DNA of 33,920 nucleotides from Deinococcus seoulensis (GTDB lineage: Bacteria > Deinococcota > Deinococci > Deinococcales > Deinococcaceae): assembly GCF_014648115.1 (NCBI RefSeq), contig NZ_BMQM01000038.1, positions 1-33,920 on the forward strand, given 5' to 3'. Below the pieces are notes generated by a model. The model saw only the letters and a list, made by a program, of their open reading frames with translations. It did not search any database and was not told the DNA's origin. Shown piece after piece: positions 1-7,735 of this stretch. Position 1 is the first letter of the stretch; the number at the start of each line of letters is the position of its first letter. Made by a program: the position numbers and the translations under genes.

Positions 1-62
<62 letters not shown>

Positions 63-100
63 AACCCCCCCACACCCTTACCGGTACTGGGGGGTTTCTT
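63..100 (+). terminator. Intrinsic terminator of the tRNA-Gly gene
   Basis: The arm AACCCCCC (63-70) pairs with GGGGGGTT (89-96), and a T-rich stretch TTTCTT follows to position 100. It lies 2 nt after the tRNA CCA end and before the convergent PPK2 gene, so it plausibly ends the tRNA transcript. Confidence 0.8.
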
Positions 101-154
101 ATTGTCTGCCTTGCATGGCCCGCGCCCAGGAGGGATAGGCCGGGCGGCAGTGAT

Positions 155-955
155 TCACTCGATCTCGATTTCCTTGGGGTCGAAGGTGGCTTTCGGGAAC
201 TGGGGGTGCATGCCCTGCAGGGTATCGAGAATAATCTGGCTGATCAGCAGGTTCCGGAACCATTTGCGGTCGGCGGGAATCACGTACCACGGTGCGCTCT
301 CGGTGCTGGTGGTCAGGGCGTCCTGGTAAGCGCTGGTGTACTCATCCCACCTGGCGCGTTCGGTCAGGTCAGCGGGATTGAATTTCCAGTGTTTGGCCGG
401 GTCGTCCAGGCGGTCCTGCAACCGCGCCTTCTGCTCTTCCTTGCTGACATGCAGGTAGAACTTCAGGATGCGGGTGCCACCGTCGGTCAGCAGGGACTCG
501 AAGTGCCGGATGTGCGACAGGCGGCGGTCGGCGGTGGAGTCGTCGATCATGCTGTGCACGCGGGTCACGAGGACGTCCTCGTAGTGGCTGCGGTTGAATA
601 CGCCGATCTGCCCGGCGCGGGGCGCCCGCTGGTGAACGCGCCACAGGAAGTCATGCCCGCGTTCCTCCTCGGTCGGCACCTTGAAATTGGCGATCTGCAC
701 GCCGTTCGGGTTGAACGCTCCCATGACGTGCTTGACCGTGCCGTCCTTGCCTCCGGCGTCACGGGCCTGCAGGACGATCAGCAGGGATTGCCGCCCCTCG
801 GCGTTCAGGCGTTCCTGCCAGTCGGCCAGCCCGAGTTGCAGTTCGTCGGTCAGGGTGCGGCCCTCGTCCTTGCTGAGGTCGCCGTCGTCGTTGGTGTCCC
901 AGTCGCTGAGGTTCACACTGCCGCCGGGTTTCACGCGGTACTTGTCTGGATTCAT
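155..955 (-). CDS. ppk2: Polyphosphate kinase 2, class III (polyphosphate:AMP/ADP phosphotransferase)
   Basis: A 266-residue cytosolic P-loop kinase of the PPK2 family, which moves phosphate from polyphosphate onto nucleotides. Class III members accept both AMP and ADP. Visible signatures are the Walker A segment DAGGKDG (residues 66-72), the Walker B segment FNRSHYEDV (120-128), and an Arg/Lys-rich lid around RLDDPAKHWKF (182-192). Length and the N-terminal YRVKPG...LSDW block fit the single-domain Deinococcus/Meiothermus enzymes. The start is ATG at 955, with a TACGCT box 7 nt upstream and no Shine-Dalgarno site. An EF-hand-like loop (DTNDDGDLSKDE, residues 20-31) sits in the N-terminal block. 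The gene is convergent with the tRNA. The PPK2 family is certain; class III is inferred from similarity to remembered members. Confidence 0.92.
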   Translation of the reverse strand: MNPDKYRVKPGGSVNLSDWDTNDDGDLSKDEGRTLTDELQLGLADWQERLNAEGRQSLLIVLQARDAGGKDGTVKHVMGAFNPNGVQIANFKVPTEEERGHDFLWRVHQRAPRAGQIGVFNRSHYEDVLVTRVHSMIDDSTADRRLSHIRHFESLLTDGGTRILKFYLHVSKEEQKARLQDRLDDPAKHWKFNPADLTERARWDEYTSAYQDALTTSTESAPWYVIPADRKWFRNLLISQIILDTLQGMHPQFPKATFDPKEIEIE

Positions 956-962
956 GACCCGG

Positions 963-968
963 AGCGTA
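963..968 (-). promoter_or_regulatory. -10 box TACGCT of ppk2 (leaderless type)
   Basis: TACGCT on the minus strand, 7 nt before the ATG at 955. This puts the transcription start at or next to the start codon. No Shine-Dalgarno sequence fits in between. Confidence 0.6.
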
Positions 969-1064
969 CCACCGGCGCCGCCTGTTTGAGTCTGAGGGCG
1001 TGTTCAGGAATCCCATCCCATTTCAAGGCAGTGTGGCGGCCTGTGCGGCCCTCGGCGGTCAGGT

Positions 1065-1895
1065 CTAACGGCTGATCTGTTCCATCAGCCGGCGTGCGAG
1101 CGTGTGGCGAATCGAAGTAGGGAAGCCGGTCAGGCCGGGCACATCGTTCGTTTCCAGTAGAAAAAAACGCCCTTCCCGATCTTCGAGAAAATCCAGCCCC
1201 AGGATGTCCGCACCCAGGTGCGCCATGGCGGCGCGCGTGTACTCGGCCAGTTCGGCAGGCGGGTCCGTGAGGCTGTACTCCTGCGTATCGCGGTTGGCTT
1301 TCCATGACTCGCTGCGCCGTTTCATTGCCCACAAATCATTCCCGACCGCCAGACACCGCAGGTCACGGACGTAATCCACGAAGGGCTCCAGTGTCACGTA
1401 ATCATCTGCGGTCCAAGTGAGATCCCGCAGGTCCGGCCAGTCGCTCCGGGCGGTGATAAGTGCTTTCCCGTACCCGGCGTGGTAATTACCGATCTTGAGC
1501 ACGGCCGGAGGCGTGGGCTCAGTGTGATCCAGTAGGGTAGAGCCCAGAATGATCTCCTGCGGCAGCAGCGGCAGACCGATGGCCTGCATTTCGGCCCGCA
1601 TGGACAGCCGGTCAAAGCCGCGTTGCAGGGTCGCGGCGGGATTGACGCACGGTGTACGTGTCAGGCGGATCAGGTCTAGCACGACCCGGTGTCGGGGGTC
1701 CGGACGGATGGCCCCGACGCGCCACAGTAGCCCGTCCACACGGGTCCGGCCCTGCTCGTGAAGGAGGTAGAGCGTCTGTCCGGCGACCTGCCACTGCGCG
1801 GTCTGGAGGCGACAGTGGCGCACCTGGGCATCTGGGAACACGTCGGCCCATTCGCGTTCTCCGTTGACGATCACTACGGTAGGCTGTGCATCCAT
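1065..1895 (-). CDS. ATP-grasp domain protein (RimK-like carboxylate-amine ligase)
   Basis: A 276-residue soluble protein with an ATP-grasp fold in its second half. Visible elements are the ATP-binding lysine in VLKIG (K134), a glycine-rich loop HAGYGK (139-144), the strand LEPFVDYVRDLR (169-180), and the Mg-binding block GLDFLED...FFLLETNDVPGL (233-254) with the acidic/Asn pair E248 and N250. Such enzymes activate a carboxylate as acyl-phosphate and join it to an amine or thiol; RimK and glutathione synthetase are the nearest well-known types. The substrate cannot be read from sequence and no peptide substrate gene lies next to it. The start is ATG at 1895, with a TACCCT box 6 nt upstream. 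It is transcribed in the same direction as the MFS gene upstream but has its own box. Confidence 0.8.
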   Translation of the reverse strand: MDAQPTVVIVNGEREWADVFPDAQVRHCRLQTAQWQVAGQTLYLLHEQGRTRVDGLLWRVGAIRPDPRHRVVLDLIRLTRTPCVNPAATLQRGFDRLSMRAEMQAIGLPLLPQEIILGSTLLDHTEPTPPAVLKIGNYHAGYGKALITARSDWPDLRDLTWTADDYVTLEPFVDYVRDLRCLAVGNDLWAMKRRSESWKANRDTQEYSLTDPPAELAEYTRAAMAHLGADILGLDFLEDREGRFFLLETNDVPGLTGFPTSIRHTLARRLMEQISR

Positions 1896-1901
1896 AGGTG
1901 C

Positions 1902-1907
1902 AGGGTA
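1902..1907 (-). promoter_or_regulatory. -10 box TACCCT of the ATP-grasp gene (leaderless type)
   Basis: TACCCT on the minus strand, 6 nt before the ATG at 1895. It lies in the 76-bp gap after the MFS gene, indicating an independent promoter. Confidence 0.55.
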
Positions 1908-1971
1908 GTGCCTGTGAACTTTGTGATACGCCTGTCTTGCCCTAGGGCGTCGTGGATGGCTTGCCCCTAAC

Positions 1972-3156
1972 CTACTGGCGGATCAGGGCGAAGGCGCGGC
2001 CGCCGAGCAGGGTGATCAGGGCGGCGCCGGCGAGCGCCAGTCCCAGCGCGGCGGTCAGGCCGGTGTGCGCGGCGATGAAGCCGATGGCGGGCGGGCCGAG
2101 CAGGAATCCGCCGTAGCCGATGCTGGCGACCTGCGCGATGCCACGGCCGCCCAGGGCGTGCCCGACAGCGCCGTACATGACGGGTACGACGTTGCTGAGG
2201 CCCAGGCCTGAGAGGGCGAAGCCCAGGGCAGCGAGGATGGGATTGCGGGTCATGAGGGCCAGGGCCAGTCCGAGGGCTGTGATGAGCGCGCCGCCCCGCA
2301 CGGTGGTTTCGTCGCCCAGGCGGACGCGCAGGCGGTCTCCGAACCAGCGGCCCAGGGTCATGGTGGTCACGAACGCGGCGTATCCCAGTCCGGCCTGCCC
2401 GCCGGGGACGTTCAGGACGTCGCGGAAGTACAGGGCGGCCCAGTCGTAGTTGGCCCCTTCGGACAGCATGCCCAGGAAGCACAGCAGGCCCAGCAGCGCG
2501 GCGGCCACGCTGAGCGGTGCGCGGCGCGGCGCGGCCGTGGAGGCTGCGGACGCTGGGGTGGTGGGGGCCGCCTGGTCGGGCAGCAGGGCGCGGCCAGCCA
2601 GCAGGGCCGCCGCGACGGTGACGACCGTGACGAGCAGTGCGTGTGTGGTCATGGGGACGCGGCCCACCAGCAGGGTACCCAGCGCCGCGCCGATCACGCC
2701 GCCCAGGCTGAAGTAGGCGTGCAGGCGACTCATGATGGGCCGTGCCAGTCGCTGCTCGACCGTGACGCCCTGGGCGTTCATGGCGACGTCCATGCTACCG
2801 TTCGCGGCGCCCAGGACGGCCAGCGCCGCGACGAGCAGCGGCAGGCTGGGGGCAAGGAAGGGGGGCAGCAGGGCCAGCATGCACAGCGTGGCGGCCACCC
2901 AGGTGACGCGGTGGCTGCCGTGGCGGGCGGTCCAGGTGCCGGTCAGGGTCATGCTGCACAGGCTGCCCAGGCCCACGGCGAGCAGGGCCGCGCCGATCTG
3001 CGCCTCGTTCAGGTGCAGGTGGTCGCGGATGCCGGGAATGTTGACGGCCCAGGTGGCGAACAGGGCGCCGTTGATCAGGAAGATCACGTTCAGGGCGCGG
3101 CGGGCGGCCTCGCCCGGGCGGTCCTGGGTGGGTGTGGTGTGGGTGGGGGCCGTCAT
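1972..3156 (-). CDS. MFS transporter, YbjJ-like
   Basis: A 394-residue, very hydrophobic inner-membrane protein with about 12 membrane segments and the small-residue-rich helices of the major facilitator superfamily. The signature GSMDVAMNAQGVTVEQ around residues 119-134, followed by RLHAYFSLGGVIGAALG, resembles the YbjJ branch of the family. Substrate unknown; sugar or drug-like molecules are possible. The start ATG at 3156 is preceded by an ACGAGG stretch that could act as a Shine-Dalgarno site. No TANNNT box is close, so it probably has a leader. It is divergent from the LacI-type regulator at 3259 with a shared operator between them, so it is the likely regulated target. An N-terminal Thr/Pro-rich tail of about 18 residues precedes the first helix. 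Confidence 0.85.
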   Translation of the reverse strand: MTAPTHTTPTQDRPGEAARRALNVIFLINGALFATWAVNIPGIRDHLHLNEAQIGAALLAVGLGSLCSMTLTGTWTARHGSHRVTWVAATLCMLALLPPFLAPSLPLLVAALAVLGAANGSMDVAMNAQGVTVEQRLARPIMSRLHAYFSLGGVIGAALGTLLVGRVPMTTHALLVTVVTVAAALLAGRALLPDQAAPTTPASAASTAAPRRAPLSVAAALLGLLCFLGMLSEGANYDWAALYFRDVLNVPGGQAGLGYAAFVTTMTLGRWFGDRLRVRLGDETTVRGGALITALGLALALMTRNPILAALGFALSGLGLSNVVPVMYGAVGHALGGRGIAQVASIGYGGFLLGPPAIGFIAAHTGLTAALGLALAGAALITLLGGRAFALIRQ

Positions 3157-3212
3157 GGGAACCTCGTGGGAGTGGGGGCAGCGGGGCGTGGTGGGGGGTG
3201 AGGAGAAAGACT

Positions 3213-3232
3213 GATCTGAATCGTTTCAGATC
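3213..3232. promoter_or_regulatory. Palindromic operator between MFS and LacI-type genes
   Basis: GATCTGAATCGTTTCAGATC is a perfect 8-bp inverted repeat (GATCTGAA / TTCAGATC) around a 4-bp centre TCGT. It lies 26 bp before the regulator start and 56 bp before the MFS start. Its right arm covers the expected -35 position of the regulator gene. LacI-family proteins bind such palindromes, so repression of both genes from one site is likely. Confidence 0.7.
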
Positions 3233-3246
3233 GACTGGAAATACGC

Positions 3247-3252
3247 TACCAT
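3247..3252 (+). promoter_or_regulatory. -10 box TACCAT of the LacI-type gene (leaderless type)
   Basis: TACCAT lies 6 nt before the ATG at 3259. A second candidate, TACGCT, is at 3242-3247. The operator at 3213-3232 overlaps the -35 region, which suggests autoregulation. Confidence 0.5.
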
Positions 3253-3258
3253 TCCCGC

Positions 3259-4413
3259 ATGCCCCCCGCCAAGCCCACCGACCCCGGCGGCCCGCCCACC
3301 GGCAACCCCCGCAGCGCCGGCGGACGCGTCACCCTGCGGGACGTGGCCCGCACCCTGGGCGTCAGCGTCGCCACTGTCAGCAACGCCTACAACCGCCCCG
3401 ACCAGCTCAGCGAGGACCTGCGCCGCCGCGTCCTGCAGGCCGCCCGCGAACTCGGCTACAACGGCCCCGACCCGCTGGCCCGCAGCCTGCGCCGGGGCCG
3501 CACCGGCGTCCTGGGCGTGGTGTACGACGCCCCCCTGGAATACGCCTTCGCGGACCCCGCCGCCGCGCTGTTCCTGGGCAGCGTGACCCGCGCCGTGCAG
3601 CACCACGACCTGAACGTGCTGCTGCTCGCCAGCCCCCACGCCGCCCCCCACCCGCCCGCCGGAGCGCCCGCCCACGACCCGACCGGCCCGGTCCGCAGCG
3701 CCAGCGTGGACGGCTTCATCGTGTACTGCGCCGCCGACGACAGCCCCCTGCTGCGCGCCGTGCTGGAACGCGGCCTGCCCACCGTGCTGGTCGACCAGGA
3801 GCGCCACGACGAGGCCGTGAACATCGGCATCGACGACGCCGGGGGCGCCCAGGCGGCCGCCGAGCACCTGCTCTCGCTGGGGCACCGGCACCTGGGCGTG
3901 CTGTGCCTTGAACTGGCCGAGCAGCGCGCCAGCGGCCCGGTCGGCCCGGAACGCGAGGCGCAGGCCAGTTACCGCACCAGCGACCAGCGCCTGCGCGGCT
4001 ACCGCGCCGCCATCCGCGCCTGCCCAGACGCTGCGCTGCACCCCACCGAAGCCCCCCACAACACCCCGCAGGCGGGCGAGGCCCTCACCCTGGACCTGCT
4101 GCGCCGTCACCCGGACATCACGGCCGTGCTGTGCATGAGCGACGTGCTCGCCCAGGGAGCGCTGCGGGCGGCCGCCAGCCTGGGCCTGCGCGTCCCGCAG
4201 GACCTCAGCGTGACCGGGTACGACGACCTGCCCAGCAGCGAGAGCCTGAACCTCACGACCGTCTGGCAACCCACCGGCGACAAGGGCGAACGGGTCGGGC
4301 AGGCCATCCTGACCCTGCTGGCCGGACAGCCCGCCCAGCCCGTCACGCTGCCCACCCGCCTCGTCGTGCGCGGCACCACCGCCCCACCCCGCCCACAGGC
4401 CACGCGCGACTGA
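3259..4413 (+). CDS. LacI-family transcriptional regulator
   Basis: A 384-residue DNA-binding repressor. After a 23-residue Pro/Gly-rich tail comes the LacI helix-turn-helix VTLRDVARTLGVSVATVSNAYNRP (about residues 24-47, written here as the family block). It is followed by the hinge RRRVLQAARELGYNGPDPLARSLR and a periplasmic-binding-protein-like effector domain, with DGFIVY, HLLSLGHRHLGVL and the C-terminal SVTGYDDLP. Full length for the family. The effector is probably a sugar or nucleoside but is not readable. Divergent from the MFS gene, with a palindromic operator in between, so control of that transporter is the simplest model. Its TGA stop (4411-4413) is the first codon of the dispersed repeat that follows. 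Confidence 0.93.
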   Translation: MPPAKPTDPGGPPTGNPRSAGGRVTLRDVARTLGVSVATVSNAYNRPDQLSEDLRRRVLQAARELGYNGPDPLARSLRRGRTGVLGVVYDAPLEYAFADPAAALFLGSVTRAVQHHDLNVLLLASPHAAPHPPAGAPAHDPTGPVRSASVDGFIVYCAADDSPLLRAVLERGLPTVLVDQERHDEAVNIGIDDAGGAQAAAEHLLSLGHRHLGVLCLELAEQRASGPVGPEREAQASYRTSDQRLRGYRAAIRACPDAALHPTEAPHNTPQAGEALTLDLLRRHPDITAVLCMSDVLAQGALRAAASLGLRVPQDLSVTGYDDLPSSESLNLTTVWQPTGDKGERVGQAILTLLAGQPAQPVTLPTRLVVRGTTAPPRPQATRD

Positions 4414-4552
4414 TACGGATTCCGTTTGTTTCGTTAACAGATCGGAACACCACCGATCTGTTAACTCCACGTCCGGAACCCGCCCGGCTCCCACTCGCGT
4501 CCGCTCGGACCCAGCGGCTTCGTAAGCCATTCAATCGGAGTCCGTATGATCC
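4411..4552. repeat. Small dispersed non-coding repeat, copy 1 (142 bp)
   Basis: This repeat recurs in reverse orientation at 13647-14032. Its ends are near-perfect inverted repeats: ATACGGATTCCG at the left and, read from the other strand, ATACGGACTCCG at the right. Inside lies a perfect hairpin at 4433-4465 with arms GTTAACAGATCGG and CCGATCTGTTAAC around a 7-nt loop. It holds no gene. The right end contains TATGAT (4545-4550), a -10-like hexamer pointing towards galE. Size and structure are like the small non-coding repeats described in Deinococcus genomes. It may also act as a terminator for the LacI-type gene. Confidence 0.8.
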
Positions 4553-4576
4553 GTCACGCCCCGGCCCCGCCTGCAC

Positions 4577-4582
4577 TACCCT
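4577..4582 (+). promoter_or_regulatory. -10 box TACCCT of galE (leaderless type)
   Basis: TACCCT lies 7 nt before the galE ATG at 4590 and 25 bp after the end of the dispersed repeat. No Shine-Dalgarno sequence is present. Confidence 0.6.
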
Positions 4583-4589
4583 GTGCGTC

Positions 4590-5582
4590 ATGAAGATTCT
4601 CGTGGTGGGCGGCGCAGGGTACATCGGTTCTCACACGGTCCGGCAACTGATCCGGGCCGGGCACACGCCGGTCGTGTTCGACAACCTCTCCAGCGGGCAC
4701 GCCGAGGCCCTGCCCGCCGAGGTTCCCCTGGTCCGCGGCGATCTGCTCGACGCCGACGCCGTGCGCGCTGCCCTGAACGCCCACCAGCCGGACGCCGTGA
4801 TTCACTTCGCCGCGCTGATCGAGGTGGGCGAGAGCATGCGCGCCCCGGCCCGCTACTACCGCAACAACGTGGTCGGCAGCCTGAACCTGCTTCAGGCCAT
4901 CACCGAGACCCGCAAGGTGCCGCTGGTGTTCTCCTCGACGGCCGCCGTGTACGGCACCACCGACCTCGTGCCCATCCCAGAGAACGCCGCCATGCAGCCC
5001 GAGAGCGTGTACGGCGAGACGAAACTCATGACCGAGAACATGATTCACGCCTTCCACACGGCGCACGGCCTGCCGTACACGGTCCTGCGGTACTTCAACG
5101 TGTGCGGCGCCGCCCCCGAGGGCGACATCGGCGAGGCGCACGCCGGTAAATCCCACCTGATCGAACTGGCCGCCCTGACCGCCCTGGGCCAGCGCGAGAA
5201 GATGTTCATCTTCGGCGACGACTACCCCACCCCGGACGGCACCTGCATCCGCGACTACGTGCACGTGCAGGACCTCGCCGACGCGCACGTGCTGGCGGTC
5301 GAGGCGCTGCTGGCCGGGCAGCGCACCGAGGGCACCTTCAACGTGGGCCTGGGCCACGGCTTCAGCGTCAAGGAAGTGCTGGACACCGTGGACGACGTGA
5401 TCGGCACGCCCCTGAACCGCGAACTCGCCCCCCGCCGCGCCGGGGACCCCCCCCGTCTCGTGGCCGACGCCACCCGCATCCGCGAGGAACTGGGCTTCAA
5501 ACCGCAGTTCACGGACCTGAAAGACATCGTGCAGACTGCCTGGAACTGGCACAAAGCGCACCCGCACGACTTCAAACAGTGA
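4590..5582 (+). CDS. galE: UDP-glucose 4-epimerase
   Basis: A 330-residue cytosolic short-chain dehydrogenase/reductase that interconverts UDP-glucose and UDP-galactose with bound NAD. Visible features are the dinucleotide motif GGAGYIG (7-13), D31 at the end of the second strand for ribose binding, HFAALIEVGES (72-82), the active-site SST (115-117) and the YGETK catalytic pair Y141/K145. The downstream YFNVCGA and the RDYVHVQDLADAH block are typical of GalE. The ATG at 4590 is chosen because the Rossmann fold starts there at once and the TACCCT box precedes it. Provides UDP-galactose for envelope glycans. It overlaps the next gene by 4 nt. Confidence 0.95.
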   Translation: MKILVVGGAGYIGSHTVRQLIRAGHTPVVFDNLSSGHAEALPAEVPLVRGDLLDADAVRAALNAHQPDAVIHFAALIEVGESMRAPARYYRNNVVGSLNLLQAITETRKVPLVFSSTAAVYGTTDLVPIPENAAMQPESVYGETKLMTENMIHAFHTAHGLPYTVLRYFNVCGAAPEGDIGEAHAGKSHLIELAALTALGQREKMFIFGDDYPTPDGTCIRDYVHVQDLADAHVLAVEALLAGQRTEGTFNVGLGHGFSVKEVLDTVDDVIGTPLNRELAPRRAGDPPRLVADATRIREELGFKPQFTDLKDIVQTAWNWHKAHPHDFKQ

Positions 5583-6244
5583 AGCATAGCGCCATCATCT
5601 GGAAGACAGATTCAGACATTACAGAGATCATTCAGCGGAAGGGGCTCAACTACCCTGATGAAAGCCCGGAGATTGAAATTCGACTGTCCGAGCGTGATTT
5701 CGTAATGAATGGAGATTCCTATCATCCAGCCGATTTCCACTTACTCGCCGAGACCCTCTCCCCCCCGTTCTACGGTGAGGTTGAGCTGGAAACCATCTGG
5801 GGAGAGGACTGCCTTCCAACCAGCCTCCTCCTGCCGCTGTTCAACCTCAAGGCCCTGGAGGTTCTCCGGCAGCAGGCGCCCGGACTGTTCCATGAGTACC
5901 CCGTCTTCGTCATGGAACTGCCCATCGGTTTCCGGTTACCCTCGGCCCGCGCCATGATGGCCCACCCGGACGTCAGGGTGGCGCCCGACGGCTACGCCCT
6001 GATCTACCCCCTCCAGCACCTGGACCGAACGCAGGCCCACGCCCGTCTCACCGGAGACGTGATCACGGTGGAAAGCGAGCAGGAGATTCCTGCTGTCTTC
6101 CGTTCCGGCTCCAACCTCTACGTCCGTGATGAAGTGAAACGCGCCTGCGAGGAGGCTGGGTTGTCTGGTTTTGAGTTCACGACAGAACTCAGCTTTTCCG
6201 AATTCTGGAAGCGTACAGGCCTAGCCCGCTGGGAACAACCCTGA
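5579..6244 (+). CDS. Unknown protein, possible orphan immunity protein (Imm11/Imm43-like)
   Basis: A 221-residue soluble acidic protein with no signal peptide or membrane segment. The family is not recognised with certainty. The C-terminal stretch YVRDEVKRACEEAGLSGFEF (residues about 180-199) resembles the end of DUF1629/Imm11-type immunity proteins, and the central LFNLKALEVLRQQAPGL also suits that group. The start is GTG at 5579 inside the galE stop codon (GTGA overlap), so translation may be coupled to galE. Base composition is clearly lower in GC than the neighbours, with codons such as ATT, GAA and TCA common, which suggests acquisition by transfer. No toxin gene is in reach, so an immunity role is only a guess. 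Confidence 0.75.
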   Translation: MKHSAIIWKTDSDITEIIQRKGLNYPDESPEIEIRLSERDFVMNGDSYHPADFHLLAETLSPPFYGEVELETIWGEDCLPTSLLLPLFNLKALEVLRQQAPGLFHEYPVFVMELPIGFRLPSARAMMAHPDVRVAPDGYALIYPLQHLDRTQAHARLTGDVITVESEQEIPAVFRSGSNLYVRDEVKRACEEAGLSGFEFTTELSFSEFWKRTGLARWEQP

Positions 6245-6366
6245 ACGCATGAAGTCCGCTGAAGTGAACTCCGGCTGAACCGTGGGTCGAAACGGTTGCA
6301 CCCGAGCAGGACTGCGCCGGGTGGGCAGGGAAGGCAGCAGCCCTCGCACTCGGCGCGCAACTCCCG

Positions 6367-6372
6367 TAGCCT
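6367..6372 (+). promoter_or_regulatory. -10 box TAGCCT of the M20 peptidase gene (leaderless type)
   Basis: TAGCCT lies 6 nt before the ATG at 6379. The 134-bp gap before this gene otherwise holds only a weak hairpin at 6278-6297 (AACCGT/ACGGTT). Confidence 0.55.
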
Positions 6373-6378
6373 GCGGGC

Positions 6379-7725
6379 ATGACACAACCCACTGCCGCCG
6401 ACCTCGCCGCGCACACCGAACGCGGCCTGCGTGACCTCGCCGACCTCGTGGCCATTCCCAGCGTCTCCGCGCAGGGCCGCTCCCTTCCCGAGGCGGCGCA
6501 GGCCGTCACGCGCCTGCTGGAAACCGAGGGCTTCACCGTCCGCGAGTACCCCGGTCAGGTCGCCCCGATCCTGCTGGCCGAGGCGGGCGACGGTCCCTTC
6601 ACGCTGCTGATCTACAACCACTACGACGTGCAGCCCGAGGACCCCGCCGATCTCTGGGACACCCCGCCGTTCGAACTGACCGAACGCGACGGCCGCCTGT
6701 ACGGACGCGGCGCCAGCGACGACAAGGGCGAGTTCATCTCACGCCTCGCCGGACTGCGCGCCCTGAAAGACGCACGCGGCGGGCACCTGCCGCTGAAGGT
6801 CAAGTGGCTGATCGAGGGCGAGGAAGAGGTCGGCAGCCCCAGCCTCGAAGGCTTCCTGGCCGAACACGCCGCCGACCTGAAAGCCGATGGCGTGTGGTGG
6901 GAATTCGGGAGCATCACCCCCGAAGGTCGCCCGGTTCTGTACGCAGGCCTGAAAGGCATCATCTGCGTGGAACTGCGCTGCCGCGTGGCCGCCAGCGACC
7001 TGCACAGCAGCAACGGCGCGGTCGTGGACAACCCCCTGTGGCGACTGGCCGCCGCCGTCGCCAGTCTGCGCGGCCCGGACGGCACGGTCCTGATTCCCGG
7101 CTTCCACGACGACGTGCGCGCCCCCAGCGAAGCTGACCTGGACGCCATCGCCCAGCTTCAGGGCCGGGGCGAGGCGCTGCGCGACACGTACGACGTGACC
7201 CGCCCGCTGAGCGACGGCAGCGACTACCACACCCGCCTGAACCTCAAGCCCGTCGTGAACGTCAACGGCTTCCACGGCGGGTACGAGGGCCAGGGCAGCA
7301 AGACCGTCCTGCCCGCTTCAGGCATGGTGAAACTCGACTTCCGCCTCGTGCCCGACCAGCACCCGGAACGGATTGTGGAGTTGCTGCGCGCCCACCTGGA
7401 CGCCCAGGGTTTCAGCGACATCGAGATCATCGAACTCGAAAGCCACCAGCACCCCGCCCGCAGCGACCTGAACGACCCCTTTGTGCAGGCGGCCGTCCGC
7501 GTGGCCCGCGACGTTCACGGGCAGGAACCCATCCTGAACCCCAGCTCCGGCGGCAGCGGCCCCATGCACCCCTTCATGCAGCACGTGGGCGCGCCCGTCA
7601 TCGCGCTGGGCATCGGGAACATCGGCGGCCGCGTCCACGCACCCAACGAGAACATCCTGCGGCGCGACTTCGCCAGTGGCGTGCGCTACGCCGCCGCGTT
7701 CATGGCCGCCCTCGCAGACGGCTGA
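6379..7725 (+). CDS. M20-family metallopeptidase (dipeptidase)
   Basis: A 448-residue cytosolic zinc peptidase of the M20 family, which cleaves dipeptides or N-acyl amino acids. Metal ligands are visible in YNHYDVQP (H81 and catalytic D83), GASDDKG (bridging D114) and EGEEEVGS (about 146-153, catalytic and ligand glutamates). A distal histidine probably lies in HAPNEN near the C-terminus. The middle section KGIICVELRCRV...LHSSNGAVVDNP is the usual dimerisation lid. Full length for the carnosinase-like branch. Transcribed alone, with its own box, and convergent with the mqn operon. The substrate is not readable. Confidence 0.92.
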   Translation: MTQPTAADLAAHTERGLRDLADLVAIPSVSAQGRSLPEAAQAVTRLLETEGFTVREYPGQVAPILLAEAGDGPFTLLIYNHYDVQPEDPADLWDTPPFELTERDGRLYGRGASDDKGEFISRLAGLRALKDARGGHLPLKVKWLIEGEEEVGSPSLEGFLAEHAADLKADGVWWEFGSITPEGRPVLYAGLKGIICVELRCRVAASDLHSSNGAVVDNPLWRLAAAVASLRGPDGTVLIPGFHDDVRAPSEADLDAIAQLQGRGEALRDTYDVTRPLSDGSDYHTRLNLKPVVNVNGFHGGYEGQGSKTVLPASGMVKLDFRLVPDQHPERIVELLRAHLDAQGFSDIEIIELESHQHPARSDLNDPFVQAAVRVARDVHGQEPILNPSSGGSGPMHPFMQHVGAPVIALGIGNIGGRVHAPNENILRRDFASGVRYAAAFMAALADG

Positions 7726-7735
7726 CCGGGAACAG

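Noticed and set aside
4131..4589. Upstream extension of the galE frame by 153 codons into the LacI-type gene and the repeat.
   Set aside because: GalE homology starts at MKILVVGGAGYIG, and the -10 box lies 7 nt before that ATG.
6278..6297. Hairpin AACCGT/ACGGTT between the 5579 gene and the M20 gene as a terminator.
   Set aside because: Only 6 bp of stem, an 8-nt loop and no T-rich tail; too weak to call.
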